From Astragalus membranaceus (taxonomy: Eukaryota; Streptophyta; Magnoliopsida; Fabales; Fabaceae), in contig CM076849.1 of assembly GCA_039519185.1 (NCBI GenBank), forward strand, positions 63,880,587 through 63,944,586: a stretch of DNA of 64,000 nt, in the 5' to 3' direction. Positions 33,691-45,170 of the stretch are shown in pieces (position 1 is the first letter of the stretch; the number at the start of each line of letters is the position of its first letter). Both the position numbers and the translations under genes were made by a program. The notes beneath the pieces are model-generated. The model was given only the letters and a program-made list of their open reading frames with translations. It ran no database searches and was not told the origin of the DNA.

Positions 33691-34145
33691 AGTTAAATAA
33701 GATTCATAATTGAACCGAGAGGGTAGATAGGGGTCTCGGTAGAACTCACTGAGATTGTATCTCACTGTTTAAATGTTGTTGTTTTACAGATAAACAGGGA
33801 CAGAAGAAACCTCAGAGGCACGAGTAGGTGGCCCGGGAGATGGATGATGACTTAGCTTTATGTTTAAGTTTATTTTTCCTTCTGTCGTCTATGTACCACA
33901 ACACTATGGCATTAGTGTTTTGTTTATCTTTCTTTCCGCTTTCTTGTATGACTCTGATTACCACAGTTGCTGACAGTTTATGGTCAAGTACCGTATGGTC
34001 TTATTTGTGTATAAGATAGTTATGTTATATTTCAGCAAAAAATTTTATAGTGGTATTCAGTGTCTGAGCAGGAAATATTATCTCTGATGTTTATTGATGT
34101 GCACTCGGGTGTTTTTATCAAATATATATACCGGGGTGTTACAGT

Positions 34146-34157
34146 TGGTATCAGAGC
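34146..34157 (+). promoter_or_regulatory. Element C primer-binding site (tRNA-iMet)
   Basis: TGGTATCAGAGC two bases after the LTR end. Confidence 0.92.
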
Positions 34158-34277
34158 GGTTCGACCTAGTCGGACTTAGCTTTTAGGGTCTTTGCTTTCT
34201 CCAGTCGTGATTTTCTTAGTATGCTATTAGACATTGAGCTTGATCAACTTAATACTTTGTGCATATTTCGCAGAATC

Positions 34278-37200
34278 ATGGCCAGAAGAGGTAGAGGCGT
34301 TCCTCCTCCTGTTGATCCAAACTTTGAGTGGATGCAGAATGTCATTGAGAATCAGCAAAAGATGATGCAGGATATGTTGCAAATGCAGCATGACCAAATG
34401 GGTCTGCAACAGCCCAATTTCCAACCTCATCAAGAAGATCCTAATCGGACATACTTCCAATTTCAAAAGATGAAGCCCCCGACTTACAAGGGTGGACCGG
34501 ATCCAATGACTGCCTATTATTGGATTGATTCAATGGAGACAATTTTTCAAACCTTGCAATGCGGGGAAGAAGAGAAAGTAATATGTGCGGCAAATGTGCT
34601 CGATGAAGATGCCCACACCTGGTGGTGTAATGCAAGACAAATGATGGAACTCCAAGGAACTCCCCTCACTTGGGACAACTTCAAGGAATTGTTTCTGAAG
34701 CAATATTTCCCTTCGGTGAAGAAGCTGAGCAAGCAAGCGGAGTTTGTAAATCTTAAGCAAGGTGATATGTCGGTTGGTGAATATGCTGCGAAATTTGAAA
34801 GACTGTCTCAATTCTATGAGTTGGGGAGGTATGCCCCAAATGATATGTGGAAGATGCAAATGTTCAAAGAAGGTCTCCGAGCTGATGTGAGCCAAGGACT
34901 CAGTTCTTACACTTTGGTTAATTATCCTGCCTTAGTGCAACAAGCATATGTTGCTGAGGAGGACTTGAGGAAAATGTATGCTGAAAAGAAAGACTACTGG
35001 AAGGGTAAGAAAAAGGTTGTTGAATCTTCTACTCCATCCAGGCCATTCAAGGGGAGTAATTATAAAGGGAAGCAGGTACAATCCCATGATCCAACAAGCC
35101 CCCACAAGTGTAGAAACTGTGGAAAGCATCATTCTGGTGAGTGTTGGCAGAAACCTAATCGGTGCTATCATTGTAACGAAGAGGGCCACTATGCAAATCA
35201 GTGCCCGGCAAAGAAAAATTTCCAAGGAGCACCGAATGCGCCAAGGCAAGGACGAATCAACACATTGGATGCTCGAACCATCACGCCTACTGATAATCTT
35301 CTGAGGGGTACGGGATCTCTTTTTAATAACTCAGTCAATATTTTATATGATTCCGGTGCAACTCATTGTTTCATATCACAAGCGTGTGTGGATCGGTTGG
35401 GTCTAGCATTATCAGAACTATCCGAACCGATAACTATTTTAACTGCTGCCAAGGGTCGTGTCCAGACCCAATCGTTGTGTGAAAATTGCCTACTTGTCAT
35501 AGGGGACAGACAATTTGTTGTGAAATTTATCTGCTTACCTATGAGAAGTATGGACATTGTTCTGGGTATGAATTGGATGGCTGAAAACCATGTAACAATC
35601 AACTGTGCTGATCGAACAATTAGCTTCGCCTCCGAATCCGTAGGGTTGACACAGGCAGATTTTGAAGCAACGATCTCCTACACCGAAGCGAGCCAGTCGT
35701 TATTCCAAGGTGCGGAAGCTATTCTTATTATGTTGTCTGCATCTACTGAAACGGGTTTAGACTTGTCATCTGTACAAGTGGTAAATGAATTTCTAGATGT
35801 CTTTCCAGAGGAAGTTTCATCCTTACCTCCTGACCGAGAGGTAGAATTCTCAATAGAATTGATTCCTGGTACAGGATCGATATCTATTGCTCCTTATAGG
35901 ATGTCTCCCTTAGAATTGAAGGAATTGAAGTCTCAACTAGAAGAGTTGATCTCAAAGAGGTTCATTCGACCGAGCGCTTCACCATGGGGTGCTCCGGTGT
36001 TGCTAGTCAAAAAGAAGGATGGTAGCATGAGGTTGTGCATAGATTATCGACAACTGAATAAAGTGACGATAAAGAATAAATATCCCTTACCAAGGATAGA
36101 CGATTTGCTTGACCAACTTCGAGGTGCAGTGGTATTTTCAAAAAATGATTTGAGGTCGGGCTATCATCAAATAAAGGTACGAGCCTTGGATATTCCGAAG
36201 ACAGCTTTCCGTACGAGGTATGGACATTACGAGTTCGTAGTAATGCCCTTCGGCTTGACTAATGCTCCCGCGGTATTCATGGATTACATGAACCGAGTAT
36301 TCCATACTTATCTCGATCAGTTCGTGGTAGTTTTTATTGATGATATCTTGGTGTACTCTAAGACCATTGAGGACCATGTTCAACATCTCCGCATTGTTCT
36401 GAACGTACTCCGAGAAAAGAAATTGTATGCCAAGCCGTCGAAATGTGACTTCTGGATGCCGGAAGTAAAGTTTTTGGGACACGTGATTTCCCAGTCGGGA
36501 GTTGCTGTGGATCCCAGTAAGGTGGAAGCTGTATTGAACTGGGAACGGCCAACATCTGTCACTGAAATAAGAAGCTTCTTAGGTCTAGCTGGTTACTACA
36601 GAAGGTTTATTCAAGGTTTTTCACAATTGGTTCTTCCACTTACTCGGTTAACTCGTAAGGCTCAACCGTTTATATGGGATACCGACTGTGAGGAATGTTT
36701 TCAAGAGATGAAAGTTAGGCTGACTTCTGCTCCAATCCTGATTCTTCCAGATCCGTCCTTGGATTTTCAAATTTTCAGCGATGCTTCTGGGAAGGGCTTG
36801 GGATGTGTTCTCATGCAGAACCAACAAGTTGTAGCTTATGCCTCCAGACAGTGGAAGACTCATGAAGAGAATTATCCGACTCATGATTTGGAGTTGGCAG
36901 CTATTGTGTACGCACTGAAGATTTGGAGACATTACCTATATGGGTCTCGTTTCGAAGTCTTTAGTGATCATAAAAGTTTGAAATATTTATTTGACCAGAA
37001 GGAGCTGAATAACAGGTAGAGAAGATGGGTGGAATTTCTGAAGGATTATGACTTCGAATTGAAGTATCATCCGGGAAAGGCTAATGTTGTAGCTGATGCA
37101 CTAAGTAGGAAATCCATCCACATAGCAGAATTTATGATGCATGAAATGAAATTGTTGGAATCCTTTAGGAACCTAAATTTGAATGCAAGATCAAGGAAGA

Positions 37201-38648
37201 ACCGGTTAGTGTTGAGCCACATGAGGATCTCTAGTTCATTAAGGGATTCTATTCGCTTAGCACAGGAAATTGATGAAAAGCTACAATCGCAGAAATTGTT
37301 GCCAGATTTTACTGAAGATAGTGATGGAGTGATTTGTTTCAACGGTAGGATATGTGTGCCCGATAATGAAGATATTAAAAAGCAAGTGCTAGAAGAAGCA
37401 CACCGAAGTTTATTTTCTGTACATCCTGGATCCACCAAGATGTATAGAGATTTAAAGCAGATGTATTGGTGGCAAGGAATGAAGTTAGAGATTGCTGAAT
37501 TTGTATCAAAGTGCTTAACTTGCCAAAGAGTTAAGATAGAACATCAGAAGCCTGCTGGTCTGCTACGGCCACTAGATGTGCCAGTGTGGAAATGGGAAGA
37601 CATTTCCATGGATTTTGTAATGGCGTTGCCAAGGTCTCAAGCCGGTAACGACTCCATTTGGGTAGTTGTAGATCGGTTAACCAAATCAGCTCATTTTATT
37701 CCAGTTCGTTCTAGCAGTAAAGTATCCAAGTTAGCTGAGGTGTATTTGAAGAACATAGTAAGGTTACATGGGGTTCCTACCAGTATAGTGTCGGATCGAG
37801 ATCCGAAATTCACTTCTCGAATTTGGAAAGCTCTGAATGAAGCATTGGGAACTAAAGTACTTCTTAGTACCGCTTATCACCCGCAGACCGATGGTCAGAC
37901 CGAGAGAACTATCCAGACATTAGAGGATATGCTTAGGGCTTCAGTACTTGATAACGGGAAGAAATGGGAGGATCATCTTCCATTGGTGGAATTCTCATAC
38001 AACAACAGTTATCATTCCAGTATCGGAATGGCACCTTTTGAAGCCTTGTATGGTAGGAAGTGTAGAACTCCATTTTGTTGGTGGGAAGTCGGTGAGAACC
38101 GATTGTTAGGACCCGAGATGGTTCATGACACTACTGAAAAGATCCGCCAGATCAGGGAAAGAATGAAAGCTGCTCAGAGTAGGCAAAAGAGTTATGCCGA
38201 CAAAAGGAGAAGGCCGTTAGAGTTTGAGACGGGTGACCATGTGTTTTTGAGATTATCACCAACAATCGGCACAGGTAGGGCATTACTGGTGAAGAAGCTC
38301 AGTCCTCGGTACATTGGACCCTTCCAAATTATCGAGCGAGTTGGGCCTCTTGCATACCGCATCGCCTTGCCTCCTCCATTGTCAAATTTGCATGATGTAT
38401 TCCACGTGTCTCAGTTGCGAAAGTACATTCCCGATCCAAGTCAACCGTTAGATTTTGAAACGATTGACCTCCGACCAGACTTGTCTTTCCAACCTCATCC
38501 AAATTACATCATGGAACGTGGCGAGAGGACGCTACGGACAAAGTCAATTCCCATTGTCAAGGTGGTTTGGGATGGTTTTTCCGTCGAGGAGGCTACTTGG
38601 GAGTTGGAGGACGATATGCGGATCCAGTATCCGTATTTGTTTTCTTGA
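34278..38648 (+). pseudogene. Element C gag-pol polyprotein, one nonsense codon
   Basis: Start chosen at ATG 34278 (MARRGRGVPPPVDPNFEWMQ), the equivalent of the start in related elements; an in-frame ATG upstream at 34221 also exists. Order: gag capsid-like domain (34440-34960); zinc knuckles CRNCGKHHSGEC (a shortened form) and CYHCNEEGHYANQC (35108-35205); protease DSGATH (about 35349); RT from PYRMSPLELKEL with FIDDILVYSK (about 36333); RNase H with FSDASGKGLG (about 36775); HHCC zinc region (37400-37525); integrase core with MDFV, SDRDPKFTSRIW and QTDGQTERT; and a tail with VKVVWDGFSVEEATWELEDD, resembling a chromodomain and suggesting the Del/Tekay branch. A TAG at 37017-37019, where Q is expected, splits RNase H from the connection domain. 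All catalytic motifs look intact. Confidence 0.94.
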
Positions 38649-38685
38649 GGTACGTTGTGTTTAATTTTGAGGACAAAATTCTTTT

Positions 38686-38698
38686 AAGTGGGAGAGAA
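38686..38698 (+). promoter_or_regulatory. Element C polypurine tract
   Basis: AAGTGGGAGAGAA immediately before the 3' LTR. Confidence 0.85.
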
Positions 38699-40057
38699 TG
38701 TAACATCCTCAAAATAATTAGGCGAATTATTTGGAGGTCAACCCAATAGGAATAATTTAGTACTAGACTGGTAAATTTATTGAGTACTAAAATTATTTAT
38801 GGGATAACATTAGATCGTTAACCGGATAATACGGGTCAATGAAGTTTTGGAATCGGAATAAGGGATTAAGATCAATACGGTAATTGGACCACGCTACCAT
38901 TTATTTATTAATTAAATATGTGTTGTGTGTGTGTCTTTAAAGAAAAGAAAGAATAAAAGAGAAGAAAGAAGGGAGGAATACGCGCAGAGAAGAAAAGAGG
39001 AGGAAAAGAAGAAGAGAAAGAAGAAGAGGAAAAGAAGAAGAGAAATGAAGAAGAGGAGTGAAGCCCATCTCCCCAAAATTCACCATCTTCATCATCTCAC
39101 TCTCCTCATCATAACCCAAGAGCTAGGTAAGATTTCATCCGGTTTTTCCCCTATTTTATGGCCTACGAATTTGGGGAGGTTTTGAAGGCGATTTGGCGAA
39201 ATCGTGAATTGTGTGATGAAATTGATGATTTAATCATGCTTAGGAACGAAGCTAGGAGCGGATTGAACGCGATTGGAAGCTCAGAACGAAGTTAGGAGCG
39301 GTTCGGTGTTGATTGGGTTCGATTCGGTGATTTTGAGATATCGGTGATTTCGGCTCTACAACGACTCTCGCTTCAAGGGTGAGTTTTACTCACGTTTAGG
39401 TTTATTCCGTTTTGAAATGAATTGTGTGACTTGTTTTGGAAAGATTTTGAGTCGAAAACGTTATTTTGAAATATATTGCGTTTTAACGAAATCCGTAATC
39501 GTTGAGTTTTTGATTGAATTGCTTGATTGTTTGATGTTGATTGGACTGGTATATTGTCTGGCATTGTCTGTTTTTGAGTTAGGAATCGATCAGGGCGAGT
39601 TTCGGATTGATCAGAAAGCAAAATTTCATAAAACAGGGCATTTTGGCAATGCTGTTAAACGCGCACGACCCGTGCGTCCAGGGCGCACGACCCGTGCGCC
39701 TAGTTCTGCTCCAGTGTTTAAAAAAATGTCTAATAGGGCGCACGACCCGGGCGTCCAGGGGCACGACCCGTGCGCCCAGTTCTGTCCAAAATTTTCAAAG
39801 TACCCAAAATGATTCTGTTACGATCCTAATCCTTTCCTAATCCTTTCCTAACCCTCATATAATGATATTAGGCTTATGATGCCACGATTTTGGGTGCGTC
39901 ACAAAGGGTTTTATAAAACACTTTTGATGTTGAAATCGTTTCGAAAAACCGAATAACAGTATACGTGTGCGGATATGTTTTATTGATGACAGAGTGGATT
40001 ATGAGTCCTACGTGGTAAACTATAATGCAAATGAACTATGAATTCATATTATTGAAG

Positions 40058-40097
<40 letters not shown>

Positions 40098-40911
40098 ATC
40101 GAGTTTGGGTGACGACCCATGTTGACATACTAGGAGGGGCAGTCATGATCCCCTACCCTAGGCTCTGAGGCCAGTGAAACAATTATTGGCAAGGGGTTCG
40201 CCGGGATTAGCCTCGGGGCAGTCGGTGGTGTGTCGAAAAGTATTAAGTAACGTTCGCCGGGATTAGCCTCGGGGCAGTCGGTGGTACGTTACTATGATTT
40301 TTGTAGTGTGATTCGCCGGGATTAGCCTCGAAGCAGTCGGTGATGCACTGAGTTATAGCAGATCCGCCGGGATTAGTCTCGGGGCAGTCGGTGGAATGCT
40401 ATGTGTAAAACAATACGGTTCATCGGGAGTTAGCGTTTGCGCAGTCGATGCCGTGTTAAGTTAAATAAGATTCATAATTGAACCGAGAGGGTAGATAGGG
40501 GTCTCGGTAGAACTCACTGAGATTGTATCTCACTGTTTAAATGTTGTTGTTTTACAGATAAACAGGGACAGAAGAAACCTCAGAGGCACGAGTAGGTGGC
40601 CCGGGAGATGGATGATGACTTAGCTTTATGTTTAAGTTTATTTTTCCTTCTGTTGTCTATGTACCACAACACTATGGCATTAGTGTTTTGTTTATCTTTC
40701 TTTCCGCTTTCTTGTATGACTCTGATTACCACAGTTGCTGACAGTTTATGGTCAAGTACCGTATGGTCTTATTTGTGTATAAGACAGTTATGTTATATTT
40801 CAGCAAAAAATTTTATAGTGGTATTCAGTGTCTGAGCAGGAAATATTATCTCTGATGTTTATTGATGTGCACTCGGGTGTTTTTATCAAATATATATACC
40901 GGGGTGTTACA
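38699..40911 (+). repeat. Element C 3' LTR
   Basis: 2213 bases. It matches the 5' LTR with few substitutions; the main differences are AT-run length, one extra GC palindrome and a short insertion near 39808. Its stem-loop array is at 40196-40460, where unit 3 arms read AGTGTG/TGCACT and still pair through G-U. Confidence 0.95.
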
Positions 40912-41275
40912 GTAACTTGAATGGCACACTAACTTTTATTATGTTGAAGAAAAGGAGAATGGTTATGAAAAACCTGTGTTAAGGTCTCGTGAAATCAGAC
41001 GTAAGAGGTCTTCTTTCCCCAAATAATTGATTCCAAAATGACTTCATGGATTTAAATATATCAAAAAAAGAAGATTTAAGAATATTACCAAAAAAAACTT
41101 TTTAAGATTTTTTAACTTTCCTGCGAAATACAGCTCTTAGGAAAATTTGCAGAAAACTCCAAACTTTTCTACAGATTTGCCTGCCAACTAAATGTTCGCA
41201 GCAAATTTTCTACACATCTAGAGATTGGCAGAAGGTAATGCCGAAATTTCTACCTTAGGTGGTTTTCTTACAAGC
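40912..41275. other. Right end of gene-capturing CACTA element
   Basis: Begins with the GTAAC duplication of element C. Subterminal GCAGGAAA-like repeats run from about 41115 to 41240, followed by the terminus described for 29350-41275. Confidence 0.5.
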
Positions 41276-41505
41276 ACAAATAATGAGCACTATACGACCT
41301 CGCACACGCGCGAGAGCATTAACCAACAACCACTCAAGGTTTAGATACAAACCCTAGTCTCCACACTCTAATTTTGGCCACGTGTTAATCACCCTAAAAC
41401 CCTAGGATCTTTATCGAAAATTACAACTAGATCGATACTCATGCTTATATTAGGTAAACAAAGAAATGAAGAGGCTAAAAATCAAAATGTTCGAAATATT
41501 ATATA
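41276..41505. other. Spacer, no gene seen
   Basis: AT-rich. It ends with TATTATATA (41497-41505), the first copy of the MITE target duplication. Confidence 0.6.
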
Positions 41506-41876
41506 GGCTAAATATATATTTTGGCCCTTTATCTTTGGGGTTGTGGTCACTTTGGCCATTTTTTTTTCTCATTTTAGACCCTCATGTTTTTTGTGTGTGT
41601 CATTTTGGCCCTTGCCGTTATGTTTATGTTTTTTGTAGCAAATTTTTAAGGACGAAAATGAAGTCAATTAAAAACATAAGGGCCCAAAATGAAATCAACT
41701 AAAAACATAAGGGACTAAAATGAAATCAATTAAAAACATAAGGGACCAAAATGATAATGGCAGGGGCCAAAATGACACACACAAAAAACATGAGGGTCTA
41801 AAATGAGAAAAAAAAAAGATAAAGGGCCAAAGTGACCACAACCCCAAAGATAAATGACCAAAATATATATTTAGCC
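41506..41876. mobile_element. MULE-type foldback MITE
   Basis: 371 bases with long inverted arms: GGCTAAATATATATTTTGG at the left and its complement at the right, extending over more than 100 bases with mismatches. It is flanked by a 9-bp duplication TATTATATA (41497-41505, 41877-41885), the length typical of Mutator-like elements. The right arm contains three copies of a 31-base unit with AATTAAAAACATAAGGG (41653-41752). It has no coding capacity. Confidence 0.82.
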
Positions 41877-41885
41877 TATTATATA

Positions 41886-42165
41886 TCAAGAACCTTTTTT
41901 TTGATAAGTTATATCCAGAACTTTATATATCTCTACTGCTAGGAGTTAGCCTTGTCCTCATCAAAAAGGAGTATTAATTTCCCTTTTCAATTCAATATTC
42001 AAAAGGCCATGAGACTCTTCTTAATCTTGAAAACGAAATGAGATCTTATATTTTTATTTTTTTCAAGTATAGATTAATATACTAATTCTAAAACATCTGT
42101 TTTAATAATACAGTAAATGTCATCGTATTTTATCATTAGCAATAAACACATCAAAATAAATTAAT
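41886..42165. other. AT-rich spacer, no gene seen
   Basis: Nothing recognisable. It lies inside the proposed split CACTA element. Confidence 0.55.
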
Positions 42166-42483
42166 TTCAAATAGTTAGCGAGGGACCATTCGGTCGCTAA
42201 TCCCTTCACGCTAACCAAGACCGGAACAGTCAAAATAGTTAGCGAGGGACCCTTATTTCCGTCGCTAATCCCTTCGGTTTCCGTGCTGTTTTAATTTCAA
42301 ATTCCCTCCCAATAGTTAGCGACGGACCAGTCCGTCGCTAATGCCCACAATTCCGTTGCTAATGATCAAAACAAACGAGAGCCCTTATTCCCTCGCAAAT
42401 TCCGTCGCTAATGTCAGTTTTAGCGAGGGAACAGTATTCCCTCGCTAATGTCCCTCGCAAATAACCTTTTTTTTTTTGTAGCG
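42166..42483 (-). mobile_element. CACTA right terminus matching the 3244 family
   Basis: Contains TTAGCGAGGGA / TCCGTCGCTAA / TCCCTCGCTAA units in both orientations, the same repeat family as 3244-4400, then AACC, T11 and GTAGCG. Reverse-complemented, the end reads CGCTACAAAAAAA, one substitution from the left terminus CACTACAAAAAAA. It is a good candidate for the other end of the transposon cut at 9467. Confidence 0.75.
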
Positions 42484-43227
42484 ACTGTGTCAATGTCGTC
42501 GCTGAGAGCATTCACGCCGCCGCTGTGAATAGCGTGTTTACGTCGTGGATTTGTGTTTACGCCTATCACTAGGTAGACTCTTCTTTAACAATTCTTAGGT
42601 TCTTTGCTATTTTACTGGATTTGTTAATTTTAAGGTTACAAGATTGGGATTTGTGGTCTTTTTGGGGGGTTTTCTTTCTTTTTTTAATCTGTGATAAATT
42701 TCATGTATGTAAATATAGTTCCAGTTTAATCTTGTACGGGAATTAAGTTTTGCACTCATTCAGTTTAAACTGATTGATTTGGACAAGAGGGATAAGCTTT
42801 ATGCTCATTTTGTTAATGCTCATACTCCTGAATGGAATAGGGATAAAGATGTTCTTACTCATGTTCATAAGTCTTTTAAATAAACCTTGCACCTAATTTT
42901 TAAATAAGCCTTACACCTTTTCATTCACCGGCATATGACATTTCATATTCATGTGGGCATTGGCCAAATTCATATTACCAAATGCATATTACGAAAATGC
43001 ATTGGCCAAATGCATATAGTAGGGAAGCTAGCTTTTCTTCTGAGCAAGCATCTGAATTCAATACTGAAATATTATAACTTATGGTATCAGAGGCTTTTCT
43101 TTTATTCATTTTGGAGTGTAGTTCTTCATTTTATTGCTTTTAGATATCTCATATCTCATATTGTTACATGCATATGTAAGTCAATGTTCTATCTGTCCTT
43201 ATTTCAAGCTCTTGCATGATTTGGCAG
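42484..43227. other. Exon-like fragments of unknown origin
   Basis: A frame at 42764-42883, preceded by an acceptor-like CATTCAG, reads FKLIDLDKRDKLYAHFVNAH then TPEWNRDKDVLTHVHKSFK and a stop. It has normal protein composition but I do not recognise it. The rest is AT-rich and non-coding. Confidence 0.35.
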
Positions 43228-43311
43228 TGTCTCATGATTGATGAAGCGGACAGGATATTGGAAGCAAACTTTGAGGATGAAATGAAGCAGATAATTAGTT
43301 TTTTTCCAAAG
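43228..43311 (+). pseudogene. DEAD-box RNA helicase exon fragment
   Basis: An 84-base exon in phase 0 between TTTGGCAG (to 43227) and GTATTG (from 43312). It encodes CLMIDEADRILEANFEDEMK followed by QIISFFPK. The DEAD motif (motif II, ATP hydrolysis) is intact, and the DRILEANFE..MKQI context is that of the HAS1-type nucleolar helicases that act in ribosome assembly. No neighbouring helicase exon (motifs I, III, VI) is seen in the surrounding 1 kb, so it is an isolated exon. Confidence 0.78.
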
Positions 43312-44734
43312 GTATTGGGACTCTTGGAATGTGGTTATCTGTTTTCCTTCCCCTCTCCCATTTTAGTATGCAATGTGGTTATGGAATTTTAATGAAGTCA
43401 TAAGACTGCGTCATCTCTAACCACTTTTCCTTGTGTCTGGATGAGATTATATAACTGGTAGTAACGAAAAATACTTAAATAAGCAATTGGCAGGCTTTAT
43501 CTCCACTCTTCGTGGTCATGTTGCTCCTCTTCTTCACCACATGGTTGGTTCAGTTGGTACGTAACATAGGTTTGAGCAGTATTTTGCAGTTGTCCATGGT
43601 TTACTTCAGTATTTTTTCTAAGTTCTTAATGGGTCACAAGGTGAACATTTTTCACTTTTTTTTGGGTGTGTACAGTTGCTCTTTGGGGGGGGGGGGGGGG
43701 CAAAGAAAGAAATTCTATTCCAATTTCTTTTATATCATTGAGACCTGCATTATCTGAACGCCTTTCACGGAGTTTTGGGAGGAGTGACGGGCCAAAGAAC
43801 TAGGAAGCCAAATTTGTAGATTACACAATTGCTAGTTAAATAGCTTTTACTTTACAGGAGATTTCATCTGTCCACTGCATAATAAAAATTTATACATGCG
43901 TACACTGAAAAAAATACCATCATGCTATGAATTTCAATAGTCTTTGATAGTTATCAAATAAAAGTAGTTAGTACGCATTAGTCATTACTTAGGAATTATA
44001 ACACGTTGAGTTCTTTGAAATAAGTTCTCATCTTCCTGAATTGATGTTACTTAATCTCTTAATTTTACTGAACACGACGGGATGACATTCATTATGGTGC
44101 TTTATTTATCTTTTCTCCTATTCTAGTATTGCATGCCAGATTACAAGGTGTAATATCCAAGATGCGTCTACAAAAAGGCTCAATTTTGCGCCATATGTCG
44201 TCGGTGATTCGGCCAATTTTAGAGAAAGGGGATAGTGTTCTGCCATATGTCGTCGGTAATGGAACACTGCTTCTATTCATAAATTTGAGTACATGTTTGT
44301 AAATCAGTTGGCGGTGAAATTGGAAAATCTATGATTCCTTTTTAGTCGTATTATTGAATGTCTAATATGTTGTCAATTGTAATTTTAGGTTCAAAGTCGT
44401 CAGCACGAGGTTGTTGCAGATTTGGTGCAGACATGTTTTGGTGCATATTTGGTGCTTGTTTAGTTTATGTTAGAAATAATTTATTGGATAGTTTTGGTAA
44501 TATGTAATGACTATGTACGTCAGACACCATCATGTAAAACATGTTTTATGGAAAACAATTGAGGTTGTGCTGATTAGATTTGATAATATGTATTTGAGAT
44601 TGTGCTGAAGATTTTGTAATATGTATTTGAGATTGTGGTGTTTCATCTTTTAACTATTATAATATTTGAGATTATACAGTATATACCTATCCCATTATGT
44701 TAATCAAAAACCACTTTTTTTTAAAAAAAATATA
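43312..44734. other. Mostly non-coding, one further exon-like block
   Basis: A 63-base block at 43494-43556 between TTGGCAG and GTACGT could be another exon; one frame reads FISTLRGHVAPLLHHMVGSV, unrecognised. A run of 16 Gs lies at 43685-43700. The motif CCATATGTCGTCGGT occurs twice (44190, 44241). No complete gene is seen. Confidence 0.4.
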
Positions 44735-45050
44735 GTTTTAACATCGGTTCTAAAATCACCTGATGTTAAAAATCAATATTTAATATCGGTTCCTCTAGAT
44801 AACCGATGCCAAAATTACTTTTTATATCGGTTCCAATAAAAAATCGATGTCAAAAATACGCTTATACTTGATAAAAAATTGACTTTTTATAACGGGTCTA
44901 CGGGTAACTGATATGAGAACCATTTTTCACATCAGTTCTGTGGCCGATGTTAAAAGTCCCTATTTTTTATATCTCATTTTTCTGCATCAGTTCAGGAACC
45001 GATATGAAATGTCATTTTTAACCGATATGAAATAGCTTTTTCCACTAGTG
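44735..45050 (-). mobile_element. Terminus of a second CACTA family (ATCGGTT repeats)
   Basis: Alternating ATCGGTTC and ACCGATRT units from 44742 onward end in TTTTTCCACTAGTG at 45050, the complement of CACTAGTGGAAAAA, a common CACTA terminus. The opposite end was not found, so it may own the exon fragments to its left or may be a solo end. Confidence 0.7.
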
Positions 45051-45069
45051 AAATGAAATGAATACTAAT

Positions 45070-45071
<2 letters not shown>

Positions 45072-45132
<61 letters not shown>

Positions 45133-45152
45133 GTGTGTGTGTGTGTGTGTGA
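45072..45152. repeat. (AT)n(GT)n microsatellite
   Basis: About 60 bases of AT followed by about 20 bases of GT repeat. Confidence 0.95.
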
Positions 45153-45170
45153 AAATGATAATGATCGTGT

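Noticed and set aside
34146..34157. Possible tRNA gene (TGGTATCAGAGC)
   Set aside because: Only the 12-base tRNA 3' end complement is present, directly after the LTR; it is a primer-binding site.
44092..44280. 62-codon minus-strand frame
   Set aside because: Spans the CCATATGTCGTCGGT repeat and has no recognisable motif.
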